This document shows, one piece after another, positions 1-9,310 of a stretch of 64,000 nucleotides of DNA. The notes beneath the pieces are model-generated. The model did not search any database and was not told the DNA's origin. It was given only the letters and a program-made list of their open reading frames with translations. A program made the position numbers and the translations under genes. How positions within the stretch are numbered: the stretch's first letter is position 1; each line of letters opens with the position of its first letter. The DNA comes from an uncultured Clostridium sp. (lineage in GTDB: Bacteria > Bacillota > Clostridia > TANB77 > CAG-508): positions 79,296 through 143,295 of the forward strand of contig CANSMW010000001.1 of NCBI GenBank assembly GCA_947648215.1, read 5' to 3'.

Positions 1-108
1 ATCGCAAAAATTATCAATTGTTATAACTTTATCTCCATTTTCTAATAATTGTTTCGCTAGACTTGAGCCTATAAAACCTGCTCCCCCTGTGATAAAGTAT
101 GTTTTCAT
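1..108 (-). CDS. NAD-dependent epimerase/dehydratase, N-terminal fragment
   Basis: Only the first 36 codons lie in the window; the rest runs off the left edge. The N-terminus carries the Rossmann nucleotide-binding motif TGGAGFIG at residues 7-14 and an acidic residue at the end of the second strand (VITIDNF, residues 28-34), as in extended short-chain sugar-nucleotide epimerases and dehydratases. It follows the flippase gene by 3 nt and is therefore the next gene of the leftward polysaccharide operon, where such enzymes make nucleotide sugars such as UDP-galactose or UDP-glucuronate derivatives. The exact substrate cannot be told from the fragment. Confidence 0.85.
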   Translation of the reverse strand, partial: MKTYFITGGAGFIGSSLAKQLLENGDKVITIDNFCD

Positions 109-111
109 ATC

Positions 112-1560
112 CTATTTACTTCCTTTCATCTTACTTTTGGCCAAATCTATTATGTGAAGAACATTTTTCTCTTTAAACAAAATTAATGATGTTATATATA
201 TAACTACTCCTATTAAAATTTGTACTATTGATGTTATTATATTAGGTTGCATACTTTTTCCTAATAAATAAACGATTAAACACATAATACTACCTGAAAT
301 AATATAGATGTTTGAATATTTAAACATCGTTTTCATTTTTATAGTTTCTGTTTTAATCACATAAACTATCTCTATAATTGTAATAGTTAATTCTGCTATT
401 ATTGTTGCAATAACAGCCCCAACAGACTCTAATTTACTAATTAGAATGAAGTTTAAAATAATATTTATTATAGCTCCACAAATAACTGCTATTGAATGGA
501 TGTTTTGCTTATTTATGGACATCAAAAATTGTGAACCTGTTGTTGTACTAAACGATATCAGTAAGATAATAGGCGAACAAATTTGTGTAAGAATAATTAC
601 TTTTTCGTAACCTTTTCCTAAAAACCATGGAATAAAATTCTCTGCAATTGCTATAATTCCAAACATGATTGGAATTGCTAGAAACCATATAAAATTAAAA
701 GTTTTTTCCATATATTCATTCACCTTGTCTTTTTGACCTTCTGAGTATGTTTTAGCAATTCTAGGTATCATAACTGTCATCATAGATGTAACTAATGTCA
801 ATGAAATTTTAACAATTTTTTGTGCTTGTTCATAATATGCTACTTCAGTAATGTTTACACATAAATTACCTAACATCGTTTTATCCAATACTGTATAAAT
901 TGAACTTGCAATTTGTGGAATAAACATACTAATAGTTGGTTTTAAATGTTTTATCACATCTTTAAATTGAATTCGAACAAAACAAATATATTTTTCTATA
1001 TTTTTCCACAGCGCTATATTCCCAGCAATATTAGATATCGCATAAATAGCAAAATATTTCCATAAATCATTTGGCGATTTTATAATAGCAAATATCATCA
1101 TTACACCAATACATTTAACAACAATATTTCTTTTAGTAATTCTTCTAAATTCTTCAATTCCTTGAAAAAACCAACTAATATCAAAAATACTCGCAATAAT
1201 TTCTAAGACAAGAATTCTATAATAATTTTGATATTGTTCCTTTATACAATACATGAAAAAAAATGTGATAATAGCACTAATTAATGATATTGCTCGCAAT
1301 ACAAATAAAGCAAAAAAAGTTTTGCTCATTTCTTCTTTATTGTCTTTAGTACGTGCAATTTCTCTTTGACCATAAATAACAATGCCCAAACTTCCAAACA
1401 AAACGAAATATGTAACAATTGATAACGTATAACTATGAATACCAATTGCTTCTGCACCTAATATTCGTGCTAAATATGGTGTTGTAATAATTGGAAGTAT
1501 AATAATTATTATTTGATATGCTACATTATATAAATAATTTTTAGTTATAGTCTTATTCAC
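112..1560 (-). CDS. Wzx-type polysaccharide flippase
   Basis: A 482-residue, very hydrophobic protein with about 12-14 membrane segments. The N-terminal pattern (YNVAYQIIIIILPIITTPYL followed by ARILG) is typical of the RfbX/Wzx branch of the MATE-like/MVF superfamily, which flips undecaprenyl-linked repeat units across the membrane. Length fits the family (about 420-500 residues). It lies in a run of glycosyltransferases, 24 nt downstream of a GT2 gene. A second flippase-like gene occurs at 49443-50687 in the other glycan cluster, so the two clusters may make different polymers. Confidence 0.88.
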   Translation of the reverse strand: MNKTITKNYLYNVAYQIIIIILPIITTPYLARILGAEAIGIHSYTLSIVTYFVLFGSLGIVIYGQREIARTKDNKEEMSKTFFALFVLRAISLISAIITFFFMYCIKEQYQNYYRILVLEIIASIFDISWFFQGIEEFRRITKRNIVVKCIGVMMIFAIIKSPNDLWKYFAIYAISNIAGNIALWKNIEKYICFVRIQFKDVIKHLKPTISMFIPQIASSIYTVLDKTMLGNLCVNITEVAYYEQAQKIVKISLTLVTSMMTVMIPRIAKTYSEGQKDKVNEYMEKTFNFIWFLAIPIMFGIIAIAENFIPWFLGKGYEKVIILTQICSPIILLISFSTTTGSQFLMSINKQNIHSIAVICGAIINIILNFILISKLESVGAVIATIIAELTITIIEIVYVIKTETIKMKTMFKYSNIYIISGSIMCLIVYLLGKSMQPNIITSIVQILIGVVIYITSLILFKEKNVLHIIDLAKSKMKGSK

Positions 1561-1584
1561 TAGTTTATTCCCTCGCTTCTTAAT

Positions 1585-2520
1585 TCAATAAAAAATTTTA
1601 GCTAAAATTACATATATATAATCTAATAGGTTTCTTAGGGAAAACTTTCTAATATATAATCGTATATAAAGTTGATCTTTTGAGAGCATTTTTCTTAAGT
1701 CTATCAATTGTCTAAATACTATTTTCTTTCTTTCTTTAGATTCAGTCATTTTTATTATCATTTTACTAGCTTGCACATAATAATTTAAAATTACTAATTG
1801 TGCTGATTTATTTAAAATGGTTTTTTCATAAATTTCCGTTATAATTTTAATAGTCTTCTCAATTTTAGTTAAATTCATTGTTTTTGTCAAGGAATCTAAA
1901 TTACTTTTATCCGATACATAAAAGATTGAATCTGTATAATAAAAATTTTTGCAATTATTTAAGTACATATACGTTGTATAAAAATCTTCAAAATTGTTAC
2001 TATCATAAAAATATTCTTCTTTCATTTTATCTTTAACAAATATTTTTCTCCATAAAGCACCTAATATCATCGTTTCCTCTAATAGTTCGCAATTATGTAT
2101 TCCCACCTTATAACTTTGATTATAAAATGCATTTTCCCTTATAATTTTATTACCCTTTTTTAATAAATAATCAAAAAACAAGATATCAAACTTATTATTG
2201 ATATAAATATTATTTATATTTTCTAAAACATATTCGTCATACAAAAAATCATCACTATCTATAAAAAATAGCAATTCACCACTTGACTTTTCATAACCAA
2301 ACTTTCTTGCTAAACCAGGTCCTTTGTTTTCACAATTATATACAATGATTCTTGTATCTTGTTTCTTCAATTCATTCATTAATGTTAATGAATTATCTGT
2401 TGAACCATCATTAATCAATATTATTTCAAAATCACAATATGTTTGCTTTATTATACTTTCTATTAATCTATTTATATATTTTTCAGCATTATATACAGGT
2501 ATAATTATACTAAATTTCAT
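1585..2520 (-). CDS. Family 2 glycosyltransferase
   Basis: 311 residues beginning MKFSIIIPVYNAEKYI, the standard GT2 opening, with a conserved DGSTDNS loop and a DSDD metal/nucleotide-binding motif near residue 100. I start it at the ATG at 2520 because GGAG precedes it by about 4 nt; an upstream in-frame ATG at 2541 overlaps the stop of the previous gene (ATGA) and would add seven residues not seen in the family. The product should transfer a sugar from a nucleotide donor to the lipid-linked repeat unit on the cytoplasmic face. Acceptor and donor cannot be deduced. Confidence 0.85.
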   Translation of the reverse strand: MKFSIIIPVYNAEKYINRLIESIIKQTYCDFEIILINDGSTDNSLTLMNELKKQDTRIIVYNCENKGPGLARKFGYEKSSGELLFFIDSDDFLYDEYVLENINNIYINNKFDILFFDYLLKKGNKIIRENAFYNQSYKVGIHNCELLEETMILGALWRKIFVKDKMKEEYFYDSNNFEDFYTTYMYLNNCKNFYYTDSIFYVSDKSNLDSLTKTMNLTKIEKTIKIITEIYEKTILNKSAQLVILNYYVQASKMIIKMTESKERKKIVFRQLIDLRKMLSKDQLYIRLYIRKFSLRNLLDYIYVILAKIFY

Positions 2521-2537
2521 TTTTTCTCCATTTCTCA

Positions 2538-3461
2538 TCATTCCAAATGATTATTTATTGTTATTTTGTAATTTTTACGAACATTATAACCCAAATTTCC
2601 CACATTATCTATTCCATATCCTAATTTCCAAAGTACATATATTAAACTAATTTGATCTCTATTACTTTCAGACTTAATAAACTCTTCCCACCATAATTTC
2701 TCTATCTCCCTTGCATTTTTACTTTTTAAATCCGTAACAATTACATTTGCTTCTAGTAATCCATAATTTTTAGGCATATCTTCTGTTTTATATCTTTCTA
2801 TTTGTTCTTGTAATTTAGCTATATTTCCTTTTTTATGTAATTTACAAGCTTCTGCTTCTAAATAAATACAGTCTCTCACATAATGCCTATGCAATGCTAA
2901 TCCCGTAATAGAATTTATTTTAGTAGTAAAACTTGAAATATCTGATATTGTCCTTATATTTCCATCTATATATATTGCATAATCATATAAATCTTGAAAC
3001 AATTCCTGTGGATGCATTTTTATATATCTATTAATTAAAACATTATTTTGCATTTTTAAAATGGAATGTGGAATTTCCTTTATTGTCCATTTTTTTGTAT
3101 TTATTTTTTTTAAATTTGTATATAAAATATAATGAACATTAGAAGGAACATATAAGGGTTCTTCAATTTTATCATAATTTCCTGTAATACAAGTATATAC
3201 TACTATTTTTTTTTTGTAAAAATCCTCTACATATTCTACTATATTTTCTCTTGGACTATGCATATAAAACTTTTTTATATCTTTCCTGTTTCGTCTTCTA
3301 CTTACTATCGTTTTTAATATTCTCTTTATATTCAAACATTTTAAATCTCGTATTAAAGCATATATCTGATGACCTAATTTATATTCTTTTGAATTTAGTA
3401 TTTGTTTATTTTCCATATTTAATTGTTCTAATGCTTTAATTAAGTCTATTTCATTTTGCAT
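2538..3461 (-). CDS. DUF616 / TOD1-MUCI70-type glycosyltransferase-like protein
   Basis: 307 residues. The block around VVYTCITGNYDKIEEP, then an IYIDGN segment and a C-terminal SNRDQISLIYVLWKLG, matches what I know of the DUF616 (TOD1/MUCI70 hexosyltransferase-like) family often found in O-antigen and capsule loci. The reading frame is open further upstream (to 3563), but that would overlap the preceding GT by 65 nt; ATG at 3461 has a GAGGAGAG ribosome binding site about 9 nt upstream, so I start there. The N-terminal ~80 residues are basic and may form a helical lead-in. Function within the repeat unit is unknown. Confidence 0.7.
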   Translation of the reverse strand: MQNEIDLIKALEQLNMENKQILNSKEYKLGHQIYALIRDLKCLNIKRILKTIVSRRRNRKDIKKFYMHSPRENIVEYVEDFYKKKIVVYTCITGNYDKIEEPLYVPSNVHYILYTNLKKINTKKWTIKEIPHSILKMQNNVLINRYIKMHPQELFQDLYDYAIYIDGNIRTISDISSFTTKINSITGLALHRHYVRDCIYLEAEACKLHKKGNIAKLQEQIERYKTEDMPKNYGLLEANVIVTDLKSKNAREIEKLWWEEFIKSESNRDQISLIYVLWKLGYGIDNVGNLGYNVRKNYKITINNHLE

Positions 3462-3498
3462 TGTATTTATTCTCTCCTCATTTACTTTTATATAATTA

Positions 3499-4356
3499 TT
3501 ATTTTTTTGATACATACCCTTTCCATACAATTTTATAATATAAATTATATACAAATATATCAAAATTTTTCAAGGTTTCAATAAGAAAATTTTGTTTGTA
3601 AGCGTGTTTATAATATATCATCCTTTTTAAGATTTTTAATTTTTCTTTCTTATATAACTTATTTTTTTCCAAAATATCGATTAATTCCAATTGAGAACAG
3701 AACATTTTTTCTTTATCTAATGACAAATTTTTTCCAGTATATTTATGTCTATATACTATATTATAATTGCATACTATTTGGACATTTTCATTAAACATAA
3801 GCAACCATAGTAAATAATCATCTGCACCATTTGAAGATAAGCAATTTTCCATCCAATATCTAGGAATACTATCTTTTTTTACTAGACATTGACCTGGAGA
3901 TATAATAAAGTTTCGCACCATTATAAATGGTCTTTCCTTAGTTGCAAAATCTTGGGAAAATCTATTTGAAAAAATATTTTTTTTACTATCTTGCATTTCA
4001 TATAGTCCATTTCCTAATATTATATCTGGTTCTTTTTTTACTATATCATCTTGCAACACTAATGCATTTTCTGTTATTTCGTCATCTTGATCCAAAAATA
4101 ATAGATATTTCCCCTTTGCATGTTTCATTCCAATAACCCTAGACTTATGTATTCCCATATTCTCTTTATTTTCAATAATCCTTAATTCAAAATTTTTTAC
4201 TAATTTGAAATCATACTCTATTTCTATTTCTGGACTATCATTAACAAATATAATTTCTATACCTTTTACATTTTCACATGCTTTATTTATAGCCTTTAAA
4301 TAATTATTTATATATTGATTTCCATAGTAAATTGGGGTAATAATTGATATATTCAT
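3499..4356 (-). CDS. Family 2 glycosyltransferase
   Basis: 285 residues. It opens MNISIITPIYYGNQYINNYL, has FVND near residue 40 and LFLDQDDEIT near residue 93, the GT-A DxD-type signature of GT2 enzymes. The C-terminal ~60 residues are basic and amphipathic, which fits a peripheral membrane enzyme acting on an undecaprenyl-linked acceptor. It sits 28 nt downstream of the GT4 gene and 37 nt upstream of the DUF616 gene, in the same operon. The sugar specificity is not predictable from sequence alone. Confidence 0.85.
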   Translation of the reverse strand: MNISIITPIYYGNQYINNYLKAINKACENVKGIEIIFVNDSPEIEIEYDFKLVKNFELRIIENKENMGIHKSRVIGMKHAKGKYLLFLDQDDEITENALVLQDDIVKKEPDIILGNGLYEMQDSKKNIFSNRFSQDFATKERPFIMVRNFIISPGQCLVKKDSIPRYWMENCLSSNGADDYLLWLLMFNENVQIVCNYNIVYRHKYTGKNLSLDKEKMFCSQLELIDILEKNKLYKKEKLKILKRMIYYKHAYKQNFLIETLKNFDIFVYNLYYKIVWKGYVSKK

Positions 4357-4383
4357 TTAAATAACTCTCTCTTCCTTTTTCAT

Positions 4384-5523
4384 TTATTGATCATACAATT
4401 TTGCAAAATTAGAAATATAATTTTGCAGTGAAAAATATTTAGTTTGCCTTATATATGATTTCTCACCCATGTCTTTATAATTAGTTAATAACATTTTTTC
4501 TATTTTGTTAGACAATTCTTCTATATTATTAGGTTCCGCAAAAAAACCATTATAATTCATTTCAACCATTTCACATACTCCTCCATGTTTATATGCTACA
4601 ATTGGTTTTTTACATGCCATTGCTTCTAGTACTACTGTTGGTAGTGGATCTGGCTCGACACTAGGTAATACAAATATATCAAATAAATTATGTATATTTT
4701 TTGAATCTTCTCTAAAGTCAACCAAAATAATTCGATTTGCATTATCTTGCCCCTGTATAATTTCTTTTAACTCCTCTCTTCTCCATTCTTGTCCTTCAAA
4801 AACACCTCCTACTAACATAATATATAATTTATTATATCTATTTAATAATGGTATTGTTGCTTCTAAAAAATGCTTTTGCCCTTTCCACGCATTAATTCTT
4901 CCCATCATACCTACTATTATAGCTTCTTTTGGAATACTAAACTCTTTCTTTAAATATTGTATCTCGTTGTTAGAATTAAATACATTATTATCGACACCAT
5001 TATAAATTACTTGTATCTTATCCTTAAAGTCTGCTTGTTTTTGCAAATTTTCTTTTACAGCACAAGATACAGCTATTACATTGTTTGAATATTTAGCTAC
5101 GAGTCGTGTAAGAATCTTTACGACTACCTTAGGCTTTTTTAGAATTTCGTGTATATGCCATATCAGTTTTATTTTTGTTTTCTTCTTTATATATATTCCT
5201 TCTAGAACAGCCATTGTGTTAACATGAAGAATTTCTATATTATATTCCTTTACTTTTTTAACTAAAGTATTGGCACATTTAATATACTCTTTTACATACT
5301 TTACAATTCCTTTAATATTAAAATATTGTCTTCGTAATATTGGATATGAAATAATTTCTACCTTAATATCATTTTCTTCCATTTTTTTTACTAGTGGCCC
5401 ATCACAAGGAAGTATAACATGTATATTATTTTTCTGTTTATCTATTCCTTTTATCAAATTTAGTAATACAATATCTGCACCATATAACTCAGCCCCAGTA
5501 TGTAAATATAGTATATTTTTCAT
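4384..5523 (-). CDS. Family 4 glycosyltransferase
   Basis: 379 residues with the GT-B two-domain layout. The N-terminal domain begins MKNILYLHTGAELYGADIVL; the hinge region shows NGVDNNVF, GRINAWKGQ and later PSVEPDPLPTVVLEAMACKKP, the C-terminal donor-binding E-x7-E type signature of retaining GT4 enzymes. It is separated by 2 nt from the Wzy-like gene upstream, indicating translational coupling in the polysaccharide operon. It probably adds one retained-configuration sugar to the repeat unit. Confidence 0.88.
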   Translation of the reverse strand: MKNILYLHTGAELYGADIVLLNLIKGIDKQKNNIHVILPCDGPLVKKMEENDIKVEIISYPILRRQYFNIKGIVKYVKEYIKCANTLVKKVKEYNIEILHVNTMAVLEGIYIKKKTKIKLIWHIHEILKKPKVVVKILTRLVAKYSNNVIAVSCAVKENLQKQADFKDKIQVIYNGVDNNVFNSNNEIQYLKKEFSIPKEAIIVGMMGRINAWKGQKHFLEATIPLLNRYNKLYIMLVGGVFEGQEWRREELKEIIQGQDNANRIILVDFREDSKNIHNLFDIFVLPSVEPDPLPTVVLEAMACKKPIVAYKHGGVCEMVEMNYNGFFAEPNNIEELSNKIEKMLLTNYKDMGEKSYIRQTKYFSLQNYISNFAKLYDQ

Positions 5524-5525
5524 AA

Positions 5526-6755
5526 TTATACCTCCTCCTTTTTTATAAAACTATGATTCTCATTACAATCACTTATAATTATACCATATAAAGCCCATGT
5601 CAATCCACTTGTAAAATGCCCTCCAAATATCTGATATGCAACAAGAAATATCAGTAAACCTATTTTCATCATAGAATATTCTTTAAATGTATATTTAATT
5701 AAATATATTACTAATATAGTTAACGTAACAATAGCAAAAATACCACCTTCAATTATATAATATATGTAAGAATTAGCTAACACTTCAGTTATTCCTAAAT
5801 CAGTATAATTTTCTTTGAAGCTAGAAGAATTTAAATTTCCAAAACCACATCCTAAATAATGATAATCGTTAAAACTCCTTTCCAAAACTTTTAAACTTAA
5901 ATTCACTCTATACTTGTTCGAAGAATCATTTCCGTTTATAGTATCTATCATACGCATTACAATAGGTGATTTGTTTGTGTACATAAATATAACAGCTACT
6001 ATTAATATTGATCCTATTAATATCCCTAGTAGCATTTTTTCCTTTGTGAATTGTTTAAATAAATTTCTTATCAACATTGCCAATACGCTTATTGTTAAAA
6101 TTACAATTGCACCGAATGGTCTTGCCATATACAATATAATAGTATTAATTCCTATATATATAATGCAAATTTTCTTATCCTTTTTATTTTTTATAGTAAA
6201 TAGAAAAGATAGTTGTATGATTATTAATATTGCTACATGAAACCCTAATTCACTCGGTTCTAAATAGAATAACTGTAATCTAGTTGTTGTATATTTGTTT
6301 ATAGTATCATTAAATCTCCAAAGTACATTGTTATCCCTTAATATAAGTGATATTATAGCAAACACAGCCATCCCTATGGATAAAATCTTTGTTATCTTGT
6401 AAATATCTATCTCACTAATATGATTTTTTACATATATCATTACTAATATACAAATACATATTTTTATTACATTTATTATTGTTTTAGAAATAATAATTTT
6501 TTCTAATGCTAATATTTGTATTATTGTATATATAATAATAGGTACAAAAATCCCTATAAATCTTACAGTTATTTTTCTTTTTTTTATTCTATCCCATATT
6601 TCTAATGGTGCAACTAAAAAAAATGGGTCTAAATTTCCTCCTAAAGTAGTTGACTTACTTTTTGTTAAAAACTGTCCTGTTTGTCTAAAAAAATACATTA
6701 TAGCAATAAAAATTTCTTTACTATTTTCTCGCATTTTATTTAAATACAATTTCAT
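5526..6755 (-). CDS. Wzy-like O-antigen/capsule polymerase
   Basis: 409 residues, mostly hydrophobic, with about ten predicted membrane segments and one larger extracytoplasmic loop (roughly residues 265-320, containing RVNLSLKVLERSFNDYHYLG then CGFGN). The layout and the late GCGFGNL motif are those of Wzy/O-antigen ligase-like polymerases, which are poorly conserved, so the call rests on topology and operon position between a rhamnosyltransferase-like gene (20-nt overlap at 6736-6755) and a GT4. It would polymerise flipped repeat units outside the membrane. Confidence 0.75.
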   Translation of the reverse strand: MKLYLNKMRENSKEIFIAIMYFFRQTGQFLTKSKSTTLGGNLDPFFLVAPLEIWDRIKKRKITVRFIGIFVPIIIYTIIQILALEKIIISKTIINVIKICICILVMIYVKNHISEIDIYKITKILSIGMAVFAIISLILRDNNVLWRFNDTINKYTTTRLQLFYLEPSELGFHVAILIIIQLSFLFTIKNKKDKKICIIYIGINTIILYMARPFGAIVILTISVLAMLIRNLFKQFTKEKMLLGILIGSILIVAVIFMYTNKSPIVMRMIDTINGNDSSNKYRVNLSLKVLERSFNDYHYLGCGFGNLNSSSFKENYTDLGITEVLANSYIYYIIEGGIFAIVTLTILVIYLIKYTFKEYSMMKIGLLIFLVAYQIFGGHFTSGLTWALYGIIISDCNENHSFIKKEEV

Positions 6756-7893
6756 ATTTCTTTATAATTCTCTCCCAACTATAATCTTCATATATTCTTT
6801 TTTTTGCTTTATTTGAAATTTGTTCTATTTGTTTATTTTTTAATATATCAGAGCTATCTATTAAATTTGCTAAATTTTTATCTTCTTTATTCCAATATAA
6901 CGCTCCTTCTTCTCCTACTTCTTTATTAAACCCTACATCAAACAAAAGATTCAAATTCGTACTTGCAAGTGCCTCTAATAAAGATGGATTAGTTCCACCG
7001 ACCTCATGTCCGTGTATATATCCATATGCATTTTCTCTAATCTTCTTTAATAATTCTTGATTATAGACAGTACCCACAAATTTTATTCTTTCATCTTTTT
7101 CAAAATGAGTGTTATCTTTTAAATTCTCATAGAATTTATTCTTCTCTACATTTGTAATTAAAACAAAGTCTTTCTTTGTTGTTGACTTCATATATTCTCT
7201 AATCATTATCTCATAATTATTTTCTGGAACAAATCGACCAACCACTAGATAGTATTCCTTAGGCTTTATATTCTTTTGCTGATACCATTCTACTAATGTT
7301 TTATCATCGTCTTCTAACGTACTCTTTGTAACATCCGAGCCATATGCAATAAAAGTAGTTTGTGGATTATATTTTTTATAATCCTCTTTGATATATTTTT
7401 CAATGTTAATAGAATCACAAATCAATAAATCCGCATGTTTTACCATCAATTTTTCTGAAAATTTCCAATACTTTTTTATCAATCTATTCCATTTTGCTCT
7501 TTTCCATTCATGTCCATCAGGATTAACATATAGCTTTATTCCCATCTTTTGCAATTTCCTTTTATAGTGTCCTATAAAAGGTCCTATCCTACATGCTAGT
7601 ACATATATAATACCCTTTGTCATATTTTCTTGCTTGATATATTTTATACATCTTTTCAATGCCATCAAATCATAATATACTGCCTTTGCTGGGCCAATAT
7701 TAGGTACTTTTATATTAAAACATTTTGCTTCATTATATTCAAATTCATTACTATCTTTTGCCATACATGCAACATGATACTTTATGTTCTTACTATGTCT
7801 TCTTGCTGTTAAATTCTCTACAAATGTCTCAAATCCGCCATATTTAGCAGGTATTCCTTTTGATCCTATTATAAACACATGTTGTTCATTCAT
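6736..7893 (-). CDS. Cps2T/DUF1972-type glycosyltransferase (rhamnosyltransferase-like)
   Basis: 385 residues. The N-terminus FIIGSKGIPAKYGGFETF is the hallmark of the DUF1972 domain of beta-1,4-rhamnosyltransferases of the pneumococcal Cps2T type. Later motifs include NPDGHEWKRAKW, a GRFVPENN segment in the donor domain and GYIHGHEVGGTNPSLLEALA. In Streptococcus this enzyme adds the second sugar of the repeat unit, directly after the initiating transferase; here its gene likewise directly follows the initiating sugar transferase gene with no gap. Specificity for rhamnose is inferred from family, not shown. Confidence 0.82.
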   Translation of the reverse strand: MNEQHVFIIGSKGIPAKYGGFETFVENLTARRHSKNIKYHVACMAKDSNEFEYNEAKCFNIKVPNIGPAKAVYYDLMALKRCIKYIKQENMTKGIIYVLACRIGPFIGHYKRKLQKMGIKLYVNPDGHEWKRAKWNRLIKKYWKFSEKLMVKHADLLICDSINIEKYIKEDYKKYNPQTTFIAYGSDVTKSTLEDDDKTLVEWYQQKNIKPKEYYLVVGRFVPENNYEIMIREYMKSTTKKDFVLITNVEKNKFYENLKDNTHFEKDERIKFVGTVYNQELLKKIRENAYGYIHGHEVGGTNPSLLEALASTNLNLLFDVGFNKEVGEEGALYWNKEDKNLANLIDSSDILKNKQIEQISNKAKKRIYEDYSWERIIKKYEIVFK

Positions 7894-8644
7894 TTAGATT
7901 GCTCCTTCTTTCTTCACAACTTTCATTATCGTTTTGAAAATAATTCGAATATCTCTCCTATTCCCTAATCTGTCGTAATACTCTCTATCTAATTCCAATC
8001 TATCCTCAAACTCTAAATTGTTTCTTCCAGCAACTTGCCAAGGTCCTGTTACTCCTGGCTTCATCTTGACAATATATTCATAATACTCTCCCATATCTTC
8101 TTTTTCTCTTGGCAAATATGGTCGTGGACCAACTAAACTCATTTGTCCTTTTATTACATTAATAAATTGTGGAAACTCGTCCAAACTTGTTGCTCTTAAG
8201 AACTTGCCTACTTTCGTAATTCTTGGGTCATTCTTTATCTTTTTATGCTCTAAATATTCTTTTCCTATCTCTGTCTGTTCCTCAATATGTTTTTTTAATA
8301 TATCTTCTGCTCCCACTACCATGGTCCTAAACTTATACATTTTAAACACTTTTCCGTTTCTTTCCAATACGTTCTTGTGTGAAAAAAACTGGTCCATTAT
8401 CCCTATTAACTACATTCGAAATAACAACAAAAAGAGTTATTGGTACTAGCAACAGGCATCCTACGATTCCTGATGCTAAGTCAATACCCCTTTTTATTAT
8501 AATACTGATTCTATCTCTTACTATAGAATTGGATACTTTATTGTTTGTTGTACTTTTAGCTATGTCACTATCTACTGTTGTTAAGTTAGCTTGTTCTGCA
8601 ACCAATCTATTCTCCCCCTCTACATTCCTTTTTCTTCCTAACAA
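7894..8644 (-). CDS. Initiating sugar-phosphate transferase, read through a +1 frameshift at CGG
   Basis: Bacterial sugar transferase (WbaP/CpsE C-terminal type) that loads the first sugar phosphate onto undecaprenyl phosphate. It is split: codons 1-96 (8644-8357) end in ...GPVFFTQERIGKK, then an in-frame CGG (8356-8354) and a stop four codons later; 8355-7894 continues GKVFKMYKFRTM through SLVGPRP and KPGVTGPWQV to the end. Skipping the C of CGG joins both parts into a 249-residue protein with the expected IGKKGKVFKMYKF motif. One membrane segment lies near residues 57-77. The N-terminus overlaps the VanZ-like gene by 38 nt. Without frameshifting the operon would lack its priming enzyme. Confidence 0.85.
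8354..8356 (-). other. +1 frameshift site at CGG in the sugar transferase
   Basis: Context on the coding strand is GGA AAG AAA CGG AAA AGT. The zero frame ends at TAA after three more codons. Moving one base forward makes the next codon GGA and restores the family sequence. A T7 run occurs 23 nt upstream, but the frame is still correct after it, so it is not the cause. Confidence 0.8.
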
Positions 8645-9101
8645 TCTTTTTACAAACCCCTTTTATTAGTAAAAACATCATAATACCTATTAATATTCCT
8701 ATGGAATCTATTATAACATCCTTTATATTGCCATTTCTACCATCTATCATAAGTTGATGAACCTCATCACTTATTGCATACATTATACCAATGAAAGCAC
8801 TCATTCCTATTATTATTTTTTCTTTACCACAAAACTGCCATACGCAATTTGCAATAGCAATTCCACCAATTGCATAAATGGTAAGATGTGCAACTTTTCG
8901 AAGGATTGGTTCTACTGTTTCTATCAACTTGTCTTTTTCTAACTCACTATATCTGTTTTGAACATCTATTATCTTAACAATTACCTCGGATATTTTTCTA
9001 CTTGTATTTCCTGAACCTTCTCCTTGTTGATTTGAAAAGCCAAATATGATGCTCATCCATATAAGAACTACTATAATAGATACGATTTTCCTTATGTTCA
9101 T
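8607..9101 (-). CDS. VanZ-like membrane protein
   Basis: 164 residues with four hydrophobic segments. It has the VanZ-family landmarks: SNQQGEGS after the first helix, RKVAHLTIYAIGG in the second, and YAISDEVHQLMIDGRNGNIK-type residues with a following D in the third (residues ~115-135). It is the first gene after the promoter at 9125-9153 and has a GGGAGG ribosome binding site. VanZ proteins are linked to glycopeptide tolerance in enterococci, but relatives in capsule loci have no settled function. Confidence 0.85.
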   Translation of the reverse strand: MNIRKIVSIIVVLIWMSIIFGFSNQQGEGSGNTSRKISEVIVKIIDVQNRYSELEKDKLIETVEPILRKVAHLTIYAIGGIAIANCVWQFCGKEKIIIGMSAFIGIMYAISDEVHQLMIDGRNGNIKDVIIDSIGILIGIMMFLLIKGVCKKIVRKKKECRGGE

Positions 9102-9124
9102 ATATCCTCCCTTACGTCTAGGCT

Positions 9125-9153
9125 ATTATATCAAATTCCATTCCATTTTTCAA
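9125..9153 (-). promoter_or_regulatory. Sigma-A-type promoter of the polysaccharide operon
   Basis: On the minus strand: TTGAAA, a 17-nt spacer and TATAAT, 23 nt before the VanZ-like start codon. It is a near-perfect consensus and the only one seen upstream of the leftward operon 9101 to 1. Confidence 0.7.
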
Positions 9154-9263
9154 GGTTTTTCTAACTTCTTTTTCATAATACTACAAAGTTGCTTTTTATT
9201 CAAGGTTTTTCGTGTAAATGTAATCGTTTTGTAATAATTGGAGATTATTATGTAACATAAAGA

Positions 9264-9299
9264 AAGAACAATAGGTTGTAACTTCCCCTATCATTCTTA
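9264..9299 (-). terminator. Probable terminator after the RloB-like gene
   Basis: An inverted repeat pairing AGAA..ATAGG with CCTAT..TTCT lies 12-47 nt after the RloB-like stop codon. The stem is interrupted and the U-run weak, so the call is tentative. Confidence 0.4.
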
Positions 9300-9310
9300 C
9301 TATTAATTCT

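Noticed and set aside
8378..8390. T7 run as the cause of the transferase frameshift (phase variation)
   Set aside because: The protein is still in the right frame after the run (GPVFFTQERIGK); the shift occurs 20 or more bases later at CGG.
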